Counted from the first letter of the stretch, positions 26,793 to 35,359 are shown. The stretch is 37,795 bases of DNA from SYIM01 sp044356835 (GCA_044356835.1 JBIKVK010000003.1:1-37795); one strand, 5' to 3'. Notes: generated by a model not told the origin, from the sequence alone. Translations and numbers: made by a program.

Positions 26793-27815
26793 TCACTCCG
26801 CCTTCATTCCGGTCGCTTGAGCGACCGCAATCCACTTCTCGACGTCGTCCTTGATGAACCGGCCGAACTCCGCCGGGGTATTGGGTTCGATGATTGAACC
26901 ACCGGCCTCGAGGGGCCCCCGGACGTCGGCGCGCGCCATCACGATGTTCGCGTCACGATTCACTTTGTTGACGATGGACTCCGGCAGCCCCGCCGGACCA
27001 ATCAGTCCGAACCAGGCATAGCCCTCGACCTTTGGAAATCCCGCCTCGATGAGGGTGGGCGCCTGCGGGAGTGCGGGCAGCCGTTTGGAGGACGACAGCG
27101 CGAGCAGGCGCAGCCGGCCTGCCTCAAGGTGAGGACGCATTACGGTGAGACCGGTGACTCCGACATCGATCCGCCCCGCGGCCGTCTCGACGGCAAGCGG
27201 TGCATCACCCTTGTGAGGCAGGTGCTCAAGCTTGAGCCCGGTCTGGTAATTGAAGAGTTCGATGACCAGGTGCGGGCCACTGCCGATGCCGGGCGAGCCC
27301 GCGAACAGCTTGCCGGGCTGCTGCCGTGCTGCTTCAGCGAGATCCTTCATGGTCTTGTAGGGCGAGTTCGCGGTGACCCAGAAGCCCACCGGGCTGATGA
27401 TGGCCCGCATGATCGGAGTGAAGTCTTTCACGGTGTCGTAGGGCAGCTTGCCGCCGTAAAGGCCAGGATTGGCTCCGTGAGGCGCTGCGCACAGCATCAG
27501 GTGGTAGCCGTCGGGTGTCGCCCGGGCGAGTTCCTGCGTTGCGATCCGATTGTTGGCACCGGGTTTGTTCTCGACCAGGACGCGTTGGTTCCACATCTCC
27601 GAAAGGCGCGCAGCCAGTTGGCGCGCCACGTTGTCGTTGGAGCCTCCCGCCGGGTAGGGCGAGACGATCTTGACCGGCTTCGCGGGCCAATCGGCGCTCG
27701 CCTGGGCGATCTGTCCAACCGGCAGAGTGACGCTCGCTGCCGCGCCTGCGATCAAGCGGCGTCGTGAGGTGTTCAAAGGGGGGCTCGTGGAGTCGAATCG
27801 CTGCACATTGTTCAT
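26793..27815 (-). CDS. Bug/TctC family solute-binding protein (first)
   Basis: A 340-residue periplasmic binding protein of the tripartite tricarboxylate transporter family (Bug), greatly expanded in Burkholderiales. It has a possible twin-arginine signal (SRRRLIAGAAA at about 17-27), followed by the family entry WPAKPVKIVSPYPAGGSNDNVAR, then VENKPGANNRIATQ and the phrase SSSKRLPALPQAPTLIEAGFP. The ligand, usually a carboxylate or aromatic acid, cannot be read from sequence. No TctA/TctB membrane genes are nearby, as is usual for orphan Bug proteins. ATG 27815 has AGGAGGAG just upstream. It lies 56 bases after the nitronate monooxygenase gene and is probably cotranscribed with it. Confidence 0.93.
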   Translation of the reverse strand: MNNVQRFDSTSPPLNTSRRRLIAGAAASVTLPVGQIAQASADWPAKPVKIVSPYPAGGSNDNVARQLAARLSEMWNQRVLVENKPGANNRIATQELARATPDGYHLMLCAAPHGANPGLYGGKLPYDTVKDFTPIMRAIISPVGFWVTANSPYKTMKDLAEAARQQPGKLFAGSPGIGSGPHLVIELFNYQTGLKLEHLPHKGDAPLAVETAAGRIDVGVTGLTVMRPHLEAGRLRLLALSSSKRLPALPQAPTLIEAGFPKVEGYAWFGLIGPAGLPESIVNKVNRDANIVMARADVRGPLEAGGSIIEPNTPAEFGRFIKDDVEKWIAVAQATGMKAE

Positions 27816-27871
27816 GGGTCTCCTCCTGTGCCTGGCCGGTGGGTGCCGGCGTTTATGGGATCGTCTGTTTC

Positions 27872-28975
27872 TTAGCGCGGGCTCGCACCGACCGCAGCGA
27901 GGGCGGCTCGGGTCTGATCCATCAGTTCGGCATAGATTTCAGCGACGCTTCTGCGCTCGCGGATCCAGGCCACTCCCTGCCCGACCGCGTAATGCATCAG
28001 GGGCTCGACCTCGTGATCCTCGATCGCGGTGAGCAGGTCACCTACGAGCACATCCTGGAAGGGCATCGCGAGCGGTCGAGGCGCATGGGGCGATGACCAT
28101 TCCTCGCTCCAGGCCGAACGCAATTGGCGAAAGGATTTTCCGCTTTCGGAACGGGTGATCACCGTGTCCTCAGATCCCGCTGCGATCAGCTTTTTCAGGT
28201 GGATCGGATGGATGGCGTACTCCTCGGACGCGAGCCAGATGCTGCCCATCCAGACACCTTGGGCGCCGAGCGCAAGACTCGCCGCAACGTGCCTGCCGGT
28301 CATGACACCGCCCGCTGCCAGTACCGGGATGTCGCCTGCCAGATCGACGATCTGCGGCACCAGGGAAAACGTGCCAATCGGGCCGGTATGCGCACCGGAG
28401 TCATGGCCCTGTGCCACCAGCACGTCGGCCCCGGCGGCGATCGCTCGCTTGGCGTGTTTCGGTGCGCCACAGAGAGCGACGATCGTTTTTCCGGACCGCT
28501 TGCAGCGCTCGACGAAATCGGCGGGCGCACCGATGCCGCAGGCCACCAATTGCACATCGGACTCGGCCACCGCATTCATCTGTTCGCGGGCGATCTCGTT
28601 GGATCGCAAAAAGCGGGTACGCATGCCCCGGCGCTTGGGCTTGGGCACCTGGTACTTGTCGTAGATCGACTGCACGAATGCACGGTGAGCCTCGGGGAGC
28701 GCACTCTCCAGGCTTTGCGCGTCGTTTTCCTCGGGCATTCCGGGGGGTAGCACCAGATTCACGCCGATCGGAACATCGCCCGCGAGCTTGCGGATCTGTT
28801 GCAACTCCTCACGGATTTCCTCCGGCGTGCGACGCGTGGCGCCGTACACGCCCAAGCCACCGCATCGCGAGACGGCGGCAGTCACCGCCACCGAATGTGA
28901 AAAAGCAAAGACGGCCTCGGCGATACCGAGTGACTTGCACAGTGGCGAGGCGAGCGCAGCTGGACCGTTTGCCAT
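27872..28975 (-). CDS. Nitronate monooxygenase family flavoprotein
   Basis: A 367-residue TIM-barrel FMN enzyme of the nitronate monooxygenase (2-nitropropane dioxygenase) family, which oxidises alkyl nitronates without flavin reduction by NAD(P)H. The phosphate-binding part is seen in LAAGGVMTGRHVAASLALGAQGVWMGS (219-245). The central loop GHDSGAHTG (190-198) varies from the common QGxEAGGHxG. A basic insertion PKPKRRGMRTRF at 111-122 is unusual. It may instead act as a quinone reductase or an enoyl reductase, which share the fold. The ATG is preceded by GGGAG. It lies between two Bug genes, which suggests a role in breakdown of an imported organic acid. Confidence 0.88.
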   Translation of the reverse strand: MANGPAALASPLCKSLGIAEAVFAFSHSVAVTAAVSRCGGLGVYGATRRTPEEIREELQQIRKLAGDVPIGVNLVLPPGMPEENDAQSLESALPEAHRAFVQSIYDKYQVPKPKRRGMRTRFLRSNEIAREQMNAVAESDVQLVACGIGAPADFVERCKRSGKTIVALCGAPKHAKRAIAAGADVLVAQGHDSGAHTGPIGTFSLVPQIVDLAGDIPVLAAGGVMTGRHVAASLALGAQGVWMGSIWLASEEYAIHPIHLKKLIAAGSEDTVITRSESGKSFRQLRSAWSEEWSSPHAPRPLAMPFQDVLVGDLLTAIEDHEVEPLMHYAVGQGVAWIRERRSVAEIYAELMDQTRAALAAVGASPR

Positions 28976-28990
28976 CGAATGGTTCTCCCT

Positions 28991-29011
28991 GTAACAACCT
29001 GTTATGACAGG
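28991..29011. promoter_or_regulatory. Candidate operator upstream of the nitronate monooxygenase gene
   Basis: TAACA (28992-28996) and TGTTA (29000-29004) form an inverted repeat with a 3-base centre, overlapped by CCTGT (28998-29002) and ACAGG (29007-29011). Upstream on the minus strand TTGTCA (29037-29032) could be a -35 box with TAGCCT (29014-29009) as a poor -10 box, which would put the repeats over the transcription start. The regulator is unknown and no regulator gene is adjacent. Confidence 0.35.
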
Positions 29012-29125
29012 CTAGACCAAATCGACCGGGTTGACAAGCCGAGCGGCGCCCCCGCTCGCATCAGCTTTGACTCGCCCCGCCCGCCCTGGGTCGCGAGGGT
29101 TTCTTCGCTTGAGATGGGCCGATCA

Positions 29126-29144
29126 CGGCGGGCCCTGCCCGCCG
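29126..29144 (-). terminator. Hairpin after the second Bug gene
   Basis: CGGCGGGC (29126-29133) pairs perfectly with GCCCGCCG (29137-29144) around a 3-base loop, 28 bases after the Bug stop on the minus strand. No T-run follows. It is a likely transcript end or stabiliser for the Bug gene. Confidence 0.4.
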
Positions 29145-29171
29145 CGCCCAGCCCGCTGCCCGAGCTTCAGA

Positions 29172-30191
29172 TCAGCTCGGTTCGATCCCCGCGGCCTTGA
29201 TGAGTTCGCCCCACGCGACGATGTCGCGCTTCATCAGCTCGGCAAATTCCGAGGGTGACAGCAGCAACCCCATCGGCGCGTTTTGGCGCTCGGCCATGAA
29301 CTTGACCGTCTCGGCAAGCTCGGTCCATCGGTTGAGGAGTCCGTTGAGTCGCATCACGATCGGCTCGGGCAGGCCCTTGGGGCCATAGAGGCCGTACCAG
29401 CTCCGCGCGGTAAAGGGCACCCCCTGCTCCGACAGTGGCTTGACCCCGGGGGCAAGGGGCAGCTCTGTCGGTGCGGAAGTGGCGATGGCGCGTACCCGCC
29501 CACTTCGCAGTGCGGCTACTGGCGAGGAGGAGTCGGTCCACCCCACCGGCAAGACGCCCGAGATCACATCCGGGACGACCTGGGTGGCCGATTTATAGGG
29601 CACGTGGTTGATGCGCATTCCGGTGCGCTGCTTGATGTATTCCATGAACAGATGCCCCCCCGAGGCAATGCCCCAGGAGCCGTAACTCAGGTCGTTTCGC
29701 GTTTTGGAGTAGGCGACCAGTTCCGGGACTGACCGGACGGGCAGATCCGGATGGACGATCAGCAGGTTGCCGCTTGTGCCGCCGATGATGCCGATCGGCG
29801 CGAGATCGGTCATCGGATCGTGCGACATCTTGAGCCGCATCAGCTTGTTGCCGACGGTGGCCGCGGTAAATGAAATCAGCAATGTGTGGCCATCGGGCGG
29901 CTGATTGATGACCTGCTCCGCGGCCAAAATGCCGTTTGCGCCCGGACGATTTTCCACGACCACCTGTGTGCCGAGTTCACGCGAAAGGTATTCGGCGAGC
30001 ATGCGTGAGAACGGGTCCGCCCCTCCGCCCGCGCCGCTGGGAATCACCAGCCGGATCGGTCTCTTGCCCGGCCAATCCGACTGGGCGCGTAATGGGGGAG
30101 CAGCAAGTGCCGCCGCAAGCGAAGTCAAGGCGACCAGACTTTTTCGGCGCCCCGATCGTCGTTCGGCCCCGATATGCAGGCGATCATTCAT
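29172..30191 (-). CDS. Bug/TctC family solute-binding protein (second)
   Basis: A 339-residue periplasmic binding protein of the same family as the one at 26793-27815 but clearly different in sequence. It has a basic N-terminus with RRSGRRKS and a hydrophobic segment ending LRAQ (signal peptide). Family motifs follow: WPGKRPIRLVIPSGAGGGADPFSR, VVENRPGANGILAAE, PYKSATQVVPDVISG, and a C-terminal WGELIKAAGI. ATG 30191 is chosen because GAGGAG lies eight bases upstream; an ATG at 30212 is possible but lies before that site. It is separated from the nitronate monooxygenase gene by about 200 bases with a hairpin, so it is probably a separate transcript. Ligand unknown. Confidence 0.92.
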   Translation of the reverse strand: MNDRLHIGAERRSGRRKSLVALTSLAAALAAPPLRAQSDWPGKRPIRLVIPSGAGGGADPFSRMLAEYLSRELGTQVVVENRPGANGILAAEQVINQPPDGHTLLISFTAATVGNKLMRLKMSHDPMTDLAPIGIIGGTSGNLLIVHPDLPVRSVPELVAYSKTRNDLSYGSWGIASGGHLFMEYIKQRTGMRINHVPYKSATQVVPDVISGVLPVGWTDSSSPVAALRSGRVRAIATSAPTELPLAPGVKPLSEQGVPFTARSWYGLYGPKGLPEPIVMRLNGLLNRWTELAETVKFMAERQNAPMGLLLSPSEFAELMKRDIVAWGELIKAAGIEPS

Positions 30192-30493
30192 CTGGGTGTC
30201 TCCTCTAGGCATTTTTTGTCATCGTCCTTGCCCGGCCCGGCGGTCGGGCCGGATCTCGAACGGCTTGGCTGTACCGCTCGTCTGCGAATTGTGCGCGGTT
30301 CACGGGCAATGAACAACTGCCGGCTGCCGGGCCCCAGCGACCCTTCAGGTGCATTGCGCAAGGTATCGAGTATCGGCTGGCGATACTGGCCGCCCAAGGC
30401 TGGCCGGGCGGGTGGATCTGCCGCGAGCATGACCTTTTCGCGGGATCAGGGCGCAACGCGCCTTGACGTCATCGCCGTCTCTGGAGTCAGCCA
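30192..30493. other. Intergenic region with hairpins
   Basis: No convincing gene is seen here. The Bug leader holds a perfect stem CCGGCCCG (30232-30239) with CGGGCCGG (30245-30252), 41-61 bases before the Bug start. A second perfect stem AGTATCG (30369-30375) with CGATACT (30381-30387) lies in the middle, next to another copy of GTATCG at 30363-30368. Their roles are unknown; no clear promoter was recognised. Confidence 0.5.
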
Positions 30494-30865
30494 ATGTTCA
30501 AACCGATGTTCGACCGTGCGGGGCCGCGCTGCGCGGACCGACTGTTGTTTGCGTCAGGTGCCGCCCTGATTCTCACGATCGGCACCGCGGCGCTTATCCT
30601 GGCATGCGTATACGTGTTTGAAGCGAATGCGTTCGAGAGGGTCCGCCTTGCGCTGTTTGCAGCCTGCCTGGCTTGGGGTTGTGAAGCACTGGTGCTGCTT
30701 GCCCGGGCCGACCGGTCGTCGGGCACTTCGGGGTCTGCTTGCTCAGGCCATCTTTTCGCAGTCGCATCAGACCGAGCCGACGAAGCGCTGGAGCAGTTGC
30801 GGGGCGCTCACCACAAACCGAGGGCGAGGCCCGCGGCCATCGCCGCTCCGAGCTCACGCGCCTGA
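30494..30865 (+). CDS. Possible small membrane protein
   Basis: A 123-residue frame with two hydrophobic segments (about residues 18-42 and 50-69), then a Ser/Ala/Arg-rich tail. GGAG lies seven bases before the ATG, which supports translation. I recognise no family. The last 58 bases overlap the convergent flavodoxin-like gene, and the tail looks like ordinary antisense translation, so the real protein may have lost its original C-terminus or the call may be wrong. Confidence 0.4.
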   Translation: MFKPMFDRAGPRCADRLLFASGAALILTIGTAALILACVYVFEANAFERVRLALFAACLAWGCEALVLLARADRSSGTSGSACSGHLFAVASDRADEALEQLRGAHHKPRARPAAIAAPSSRA

Positions 30866-31299
30866 GCGAGCGGGGCGGTGCCGACGGTCTTTGCTGCGGC
30901 GATTGAAGCCGGAGTTTGGGCCCCGACCACGACCCGTATCGGTTCGGCCACTGGCTTCATGCGCCAGCCCGTCATGATTCTTTGGACCTGCGCGATCGCG
31001 CCACGACCGTCCGATCCTGCGCAGACAATCATCCCGTAGGCCCGACCGTCCGTGCGGCCCAGCACCTCGTAATAGGTTCGATCGAACAGATCCTTGATCA
31101 TCCCGGCCGGGCCACCGAGTGTTTCCGGGAAGACCCAAAGCACCGCATCGGCCGATCGGATCAGGTCGGCACCGACGCGATCACAGCGACGCATCATCGT
31201 CTCGATCCGGCGCTCCCCTCGCGCGCCCTGCGCGGCTGCCTGAGCGAGTTGTCGGCTTGCGCCCGTGCGCGACCACCAGACGATCAGCAGTCGGCGCAT
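30808..31299 (-). CDS. Flavodoxin-like / NAD(P)H-dependent FMN reductase-like protein
   Basis: A 163-residue flavodoxin-fold protein. The N-terminus RRLLIVWWSRTGASRQLA holds the FMN phosphate loop (SRTGAS), ADAVLWVFPETLGGPAGMIKDLFDR is the segment over the isoalloxazine ring, and IVCAGSDGRGA follows, all in the order expected for flavodoxins or NADPH-dependent FMN reductases. The start at 31299 is chosen because the first strand begins there; an in-frame ATG at 31338 would add 13 residues. No ribosome binding site is clear for either. It is divergent from the Sel1/trypsin-like gene. An electron carrier or quinone/FMN reductase role is likely, but its partner is unknown. Confidence 0.72.
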   Translation of the reverse strand: MRRLLIVWWSRTGASRQLAQAAAQGARGERRIETMMRRCDRVGADLIRSADAVLWVFPETLGGPAGMIKDLFDRTYYEVLGRTDGRAYGMIVCAGSDGRGAIAQVQRIMTGWRMKPVAEPIRVVVGAQTPASIAAAKTVGTAPLAQARELGAAMAAGLALGLW

Positions 31300-31380
31300 T
31301 GGGGCCCGGTCTCGAATGAGACCGCCTTGAGTGGGCATAACACGGCGACGCAGGGCCACATCTGGCTTATCCTTATTCTG

Positions 31381-33195
31381 ATGCACCTCCCGATTATCGC
31401 CAGGAAGCGACCGAAGCTCGAGCCAGCGCGCAGGCCCTCGTCAGGGTCTCTGCCCCCGTGCGGGCGGCCGGGTTCGTTTCTCGCATCGATCGGATACTGC
31501 TCGCTGCTGATGGTTTTGGTTGTTGGAAATCCTGTGCTTGCCCAAGGGAACGGGCGCCCGGGGTCCGACGGCGCTTACCCCAAAGTGGCCCAGGGGTCAC
31601 CGCTGTCGCCCGCTGTCCCACGCTCAGCCAGGGAAGCGTTGAGCGAGGGCGAGCGGTTGCTGGGCCAAGCCGGAGTCGCGAGCGACCCGGCACAGGCCTG
31701 TCAGCTTTTTGATCGAGCAGTGCGCGAAGCCGCCCCCGAGCGGATGCCTCAGGCCGAGTATCGGCTGGGCCTGTGCCATCGGTATGGCTGGGGCCGGCCG
31801 CGCGACCCAGCGCAAGCCGTACTCTGGTGGACTCGCGCTGCTGAGCGGGATCTGGCGGCCGCGCAGACCCAACTGGGCATGGCGCTCGCCCGTGGACAGG
31901 GCGTGGACCGGGACCTGGAGTCAGCGTCCCGCTGGCTTCGCCGTGCAGCTGAGGCCGGCTACGCGCCGGGCATGATGGCGCTTGGGCTGCTGATGCAGGC
32001 CGGGCAAGTGGCCGGAGCGACGCCGCGTGACGGCATCGACTGGCTGAGACGGGGCGCTGAGGCGGGGGATTCATCGTCTGCTCTCGCACTGGCCCAGGCC
32101 TACCGCGCGGGCCGTGGAATCGTTCCGGACGCTGGAAGCGCGGGCCGTTGGCTGCAGCGCGCTGCCGATGGCCGCAATCCGGCTGCGCAGCTGCTGCTTG
32201 CCCAGTGGTATCTCGAGGGTCAGGTGCTCGATCGTTCGCCCCTGTACGCCTACGCGTGGGCCAGTATCGCTGACGCCCAGGCCCTCAGGCTCGCCGATCG
32301 GGCAAGCCTGGAGCGCCTGGTTGATCAGGCCTCGATGATTCACCGAAAGGCCGCGACCGAGCTGACCGCAGCGCAGTTGCTCGAGGCTCAGAGCCTTGCG
32401 CGCGACTGGACGCCCGGGCGCCTTGCCTTGCGTCCGGCCGGCGACCTGACCAATGCCGGGCGAGCTGCGCCGCCCGTGATCTCTGTCGAGCCGAGCGGGG
32501 TTGTACCGCCGGTCTCGGTACGTCCGCCGGCCGCCGCAGACGCTCAGCCCCCTCGTTCGCCGTCCCGAGGGCGCTGGAGCGCGGGCAGTGGCTTCTATGT
32601 CAGCCGCGAGGGCCACCTCATCACCAATGACCATGTCGTCCGGGATTGCCGCGCTGTCCGTCTACCGGACGGGCAATCCGTCGAGGTGGTCGGGCGCGAT
32701 GCACGTGCCGATCTTGCGCTGTTGCGCGCCCAGCCGGTGGCGAGGTTTGCACCCTTGCGGGTCGACCCCCGGGTCCGACAGGGCGAGGAGGTGCTGACCT
32801 ATGGCTACCCTCTCCACGGCATGCTGTCGTCCTCAGGCCAGTTGGGTGCGGGCATGGTGACGGCGCTCACCGGCTTGCGCGACAACCCCATGCAGCTGCA
32901 GATCGACGTGCCGGTTCAATCCGGCAACAGCGGAGGGCCGCTGATCGATCAGCGCGGCCAGGTCGTGGGGGTCGTGGTCTCCAAGCTCAACGCCTTGCGC
33001 GTGGCGAGCATCACCGGAGAAATCCCGCAAAACGTGAATTTCGCAGTGCGGCTGGAACCGCTCAAGGCTCTGCTCGAACGGCATGCGGTGCCCATTGTGG
33101 CGCCCCCGGCCAATGCGCCCTGGCTCGACCGGCAGGACATTGCCGAAGCGGCCCGGGGCTACACCACCGCGGTCCTCTGTGAGCGCGGTTCGTGA
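31381..33195 (+). CDS. Exported Sel1-repeat and trypsin-like serine protease fusion
   Basis: A 604-residue protein with a hydrophobic export segment at about 34-55 after a long basic lead (residues 1-33). Four to five Sel1-like repeats (about 122-297) each carry the LGxxxxxGxGxxxD...A..WxxxAAxxG pattern and form a protein-binding solenoid. After a Pro-rich linker (360-398) comes a trypsin-like domain of the HtrA class without a PDZ domain: H418 (TNDHVV), D444 (DARADLALL) and S517 (GNSGGP), so the triad is complete. No ribosome binding site is visible at ATG 31381; the long positive lead may mean a later start. The solenoid may select substrates for the protease. It is divergent from the flavodoxin-like gene. 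Confidence 0.85.
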   Translation: MHLPIIARKRPKLEPARRPSSGSLPPCGRPGSFLASIGYCSLLMVLVVGNPVLAQGNGRPGSDGAYPKVAQGSPLSPAVPRSAREALSEGERLLGQAGVASDPAQACQLFDRAVREAAPERMPQAEYRLGLCHRYGWGRPRDPAQAVLWWTRAAERDLAAAQTQLGMALARGQGVDRDLESASRWLRRAAEAGYAPGMMALGLLMQAGQVAGATPRDGIDWLRRGAEAGDSSSALALAQAYRAGRGIVPDAGSAGRWLQRAADGRNPAAQLLLAQWYLEGQVLDRSPLYAYAWASIADAQALRLADRASLERLVDQASMIHRKAATELTAAQLLEAQSLARDWTPGRLALRPAGDLTNAGRAAPPVISVEPSGVVPPVSVRPPAAADAQPPRSPSRGRWSAGSGFYVSREGHLITNDHVVRDCRAVRLPDGQSVEVVGRDARADLALLRAQPVARFAPLRVDPRVRQGEEVLTYGYPLHGMLSSSGQLGAGMVTALTGLRDNPMQLQIDVPVQSGNSGGPLIDQRGQVVGVVVSKLNALRVASITGEIPQNVNFAVRLEPLKALLERHAVPIVAPPANAPWLDRQDIAEAARGYTTAVLCERGS

Positions 33196-33255
33196 GCTGA
33201 GGATCGAGCCCCTCTCCCACCGGCATCGCCACCCAGGCTATCCAAGGAATTACCG

Positions 33256-33804
33256 ATGAGCCCAATGCCCTCCGAACCGTCGGCCGCACAGGCGCTGCAG
33301 GCCAGTCCACCCGCCCTCGCGCCCTTCAGGCTCGACGATGGGGCGGTCCGGGATGAGTGGATCGACCACAACGGTCACATGAATGTGGCCTTTTATCATC
33401 TCGCCTTCGATCAGGCGGCCGGCCGTTTTTTCCGGTGGCTTGGGCTCGATCAAGCGTACCGAAGCCGTCACCATGCGTCGACCTTCGCCCTGGAAGTTCA
33501 TCTCAACTATCTGCGGGAGCTCCTGCGGGGCGAGCGGTTTGCGATCGAGGCCTTGCTCCTGTCGAGCGATGCCAAGCGACTTCACTATTGCATGCAGATG
33601 ATGCGGGCCGAATCTGCCGAAGTGGTCGCGACTTATGAATCCCTGTCGGTCCATGTTGACCTGCGGACGCGGCGAAGCGCGCCGATGCCTCAAGAGCTGC
33701 AGGGCCAGCTCCAGGCCGTGGTGCGCGCACACGCAGCGCATCCCCGCCCCTGGCAGGTCGGTCGCGCGGTCGGCGCGCCGCTGCCGGCTGTCCGTCCATC
33801 CTGA
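33256..33804 (+). CDS. Hot-dog fold thioesterase (4HBT-like)
   Basis: A 182-residue protein whose core begins WIDHNGHMNVAFYH (residues 35-48), the N-terminal motif of 4HBT-type acyl-CoA thioesterases related to betainyl-CoA thioesterase. The long hot-dog helix (49-66) and strands such as FALEVHLNYLREL and YESLSVHVDL follow in the right order. The first 20 residues are Ala/Pro-rich and not conserved. The acyl-CoA substrate is not known; no carnitine genes are present. A weak AAGGAA lies upstream of ATG 33256. The 3' end is 13 bases from the convergent mgtE. Confidence 0.85.
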   Translation: MSPMPSEPSAAQALQASPPALAPFRLDDGAVRDEWIDHNGHMNVAFYHLAFDQAAGRFFRWLGLDQAYRSRHHASTFALEVHLNYLRELLRGERFAIEALLLSSDAKRLHYCMQMMRAESAEVVATYESLSVHVDLRTRRSAPMPQELQGQLQAVVRAHAAHPRPWQVGRAVGAPLPAVRPS

Positions 33805-33817
33805 GCGAGCCTGCGGT

Positions 33818-35359
33818 TCAGGCGAAGAAAATCGTCGCCAGACCGAGGAAGATCAGGAAACCCAACGAGTCTGTGCTGAAGGTGAGCAGCACCGACGAGC
33901 CCAGGGCGGGATCGCGCCCCAGCCTCTGCAGAGTCAACGGTACCGCCATCGCGACGAGCGCGCCCATCAGAAGGTTCAGGATCATCGCCATCATCATCAC
34001 CAGGCCGAGCCAGAAACCTTCGTCGGTGTTCGAATAAAGCCACCAGGCAAAGAGGCCCGCGATACCTCCCCAGACCAGGCCATTGACCCCGGCGACCGCG
34101 AGCTCCTTCACGAGCAGTGTACGGGCGTTACGCAGGGTCAACTGTCCGATGGCGATCGAGCGGATGATCAGCGTCATCGTCTGATTGCCGGAGTTGCCCG
34201 CAATCCCCGCGACGATCGGCATCAGGGCCGCGAGCGCCACCACGCGCTCGATGGTGTGCTCGAACGCGCCGATCACGCGCGAGGCAAAGAACGCGGTGCA
34301 CAGGTTGAGCGCAAGCCAAAGCCAGCGATTGCGCGCCGAATTCCAAACGCTCGAAAACAGGTCCTCACTGCCCCGCAGACCCGCCTTGGCCAGAGCCTCC
34401 GAGTCACTGTCGGCCCGGATGACATCGACCACCTCGTCCACAGTCAGTCGTCCGATCAGCCGGTTGTGCGGGTCGACCACCGGCGCTGAGACCAGGTCGT
34501 AGCGCTGGAACGCGAGTGCGGCCTCGCTCGCATCATCGTAGGGCGCGAGGGTGAGCACATCGCGCCGCATCACATCAACCACCATCGCTTCGGGCGCGTT
34601 GAGCAGAAGACGTTCGAGCGATACTGCACCGGCCAGATGACCCCCGGCTTCAACGACGAAGATCTGGTCGGTGTGGTCGGGCAGCTCCCCCCGGGTACGA
34701 AGCTCCCGCAGTACGCTGTCGATCGAGTGACCGGCGTCGACCGCAATGGCTTCAAAATCCATCAGCGCTCCGACCGAGCCCTCCGGGTACGACATCGAGG
34801 CGCGCAGCTGCTCGCGCTCCTCTTGGGTCATGGTCCTGCGGACCGCTTCGACCACGTCAGAGGGCAGGTCGGGGGCGAGCTCGGCGATCTCGTCGGCATC
34901 CAGGCTCTCGACCGCGCCGACCAGCTCGTCGGTATCCATCGAACGGATCAGCGACTCTCGCACCGAGTCCGAGACCTCGATGAGGATCTCCCCATCGCGC
35001 TCGGGCTTGACCATGTCCCAGACCGTGATCCGGTCACTTTGAGGCAAAGACTCGAGGACGTAGGCGACATCCGCGGGGTGCATCGTCTCGAGCCGAGCAG
35101 CCAGTTCGTTCAAATGCTGACGTTCGACGAGGCTCGCCACCAGCTCATGCCGCTCCGCATCCTCTCCGTGCGACTGTCGGTGGGCCAGCTCGAGCACAAT
35201 GTGATGCCGGCCCAGAAGCTCCTGGACCTCCTCGAGCGCCCGCGAGGCCGCCTCAGGCTCGCGAGGCTGGTCGCCTGCAGGCTCCTCGCGCCCAGGCGAA
35301 TCGGGCTCGGCCTGCGCTTGGGCGCTGGGCTTGTTCGGATCGATCGGTTCGGTCGTCAC
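33818..35359 (-). CDS. mgtE: Magnesium transporter MgtE
   Basis: A 513-residue magnesium channel. The cytoplasmic N domain (about 40-195) of helical repeats and two CBS domains (about 200-320) form the magnesium sensor that closes the pore. Five membrane helices follow from 345, with the signature MPIVAGIAGNSGNQT (380-394) and, at the end, LLTFSTDSLGF with D497 in the pore site. The start is a GTG at 35359 that overlaps the aroE stop by four bases, so the two are translationally coupled. The first 35 residues are Pro/Glu-rich and probably disordered. Confidence 0.96.
   Translation of the reverse strand: MTTEPIDPNKPSAQAQAEPDSPGREEPAGDQPREPEAASRALEEVQELLGRHHIVLELAHRQSHGEDAERHELVASLVERQHLNELAARLETMHPADVAYVLESLPQSDRITVWDMVKPERDGEILIEVSDSVRESLIRSMDTDELVGAVESLDADEIAELAPDLPSDVVEAVRRTMTQEEREQLRASMSYPEGSVGALMDFEAIAVDAGHSIDSVLRELRTRGELPDHTDQIFVVEAGGHLAGAVSLERLLLNAPEAMVVDVMRRDVLTLAPYDDASEAALAFQRYDLVSAPVVDPHNRLIGRLTVDEVVDVIRADSDSEALAKAGLRGSEDLFSSVWNSARNRWLWLALNLCTAFFASRVIGAFEHTIERVVALAALMPIVAGIAGNSGNQTMTLIIRSIAIGQLTLRNARTLLVKELAVAGVNGLVWGGIAGLFAWWLYSNTDEGFWLGLVMMMAMILNLLMGALVAMAVPLTLQRLGRDPALGSSVLLTFSTDSLGFLIFLGLATIFFA

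Noticed and set aside
26793..30191. Composite transposon or duplication, since two Bug genes flank one gene
   Set aside because: The two Bug proteins are quite different in sequence and there are no insertion sequence ends or direct repeats.
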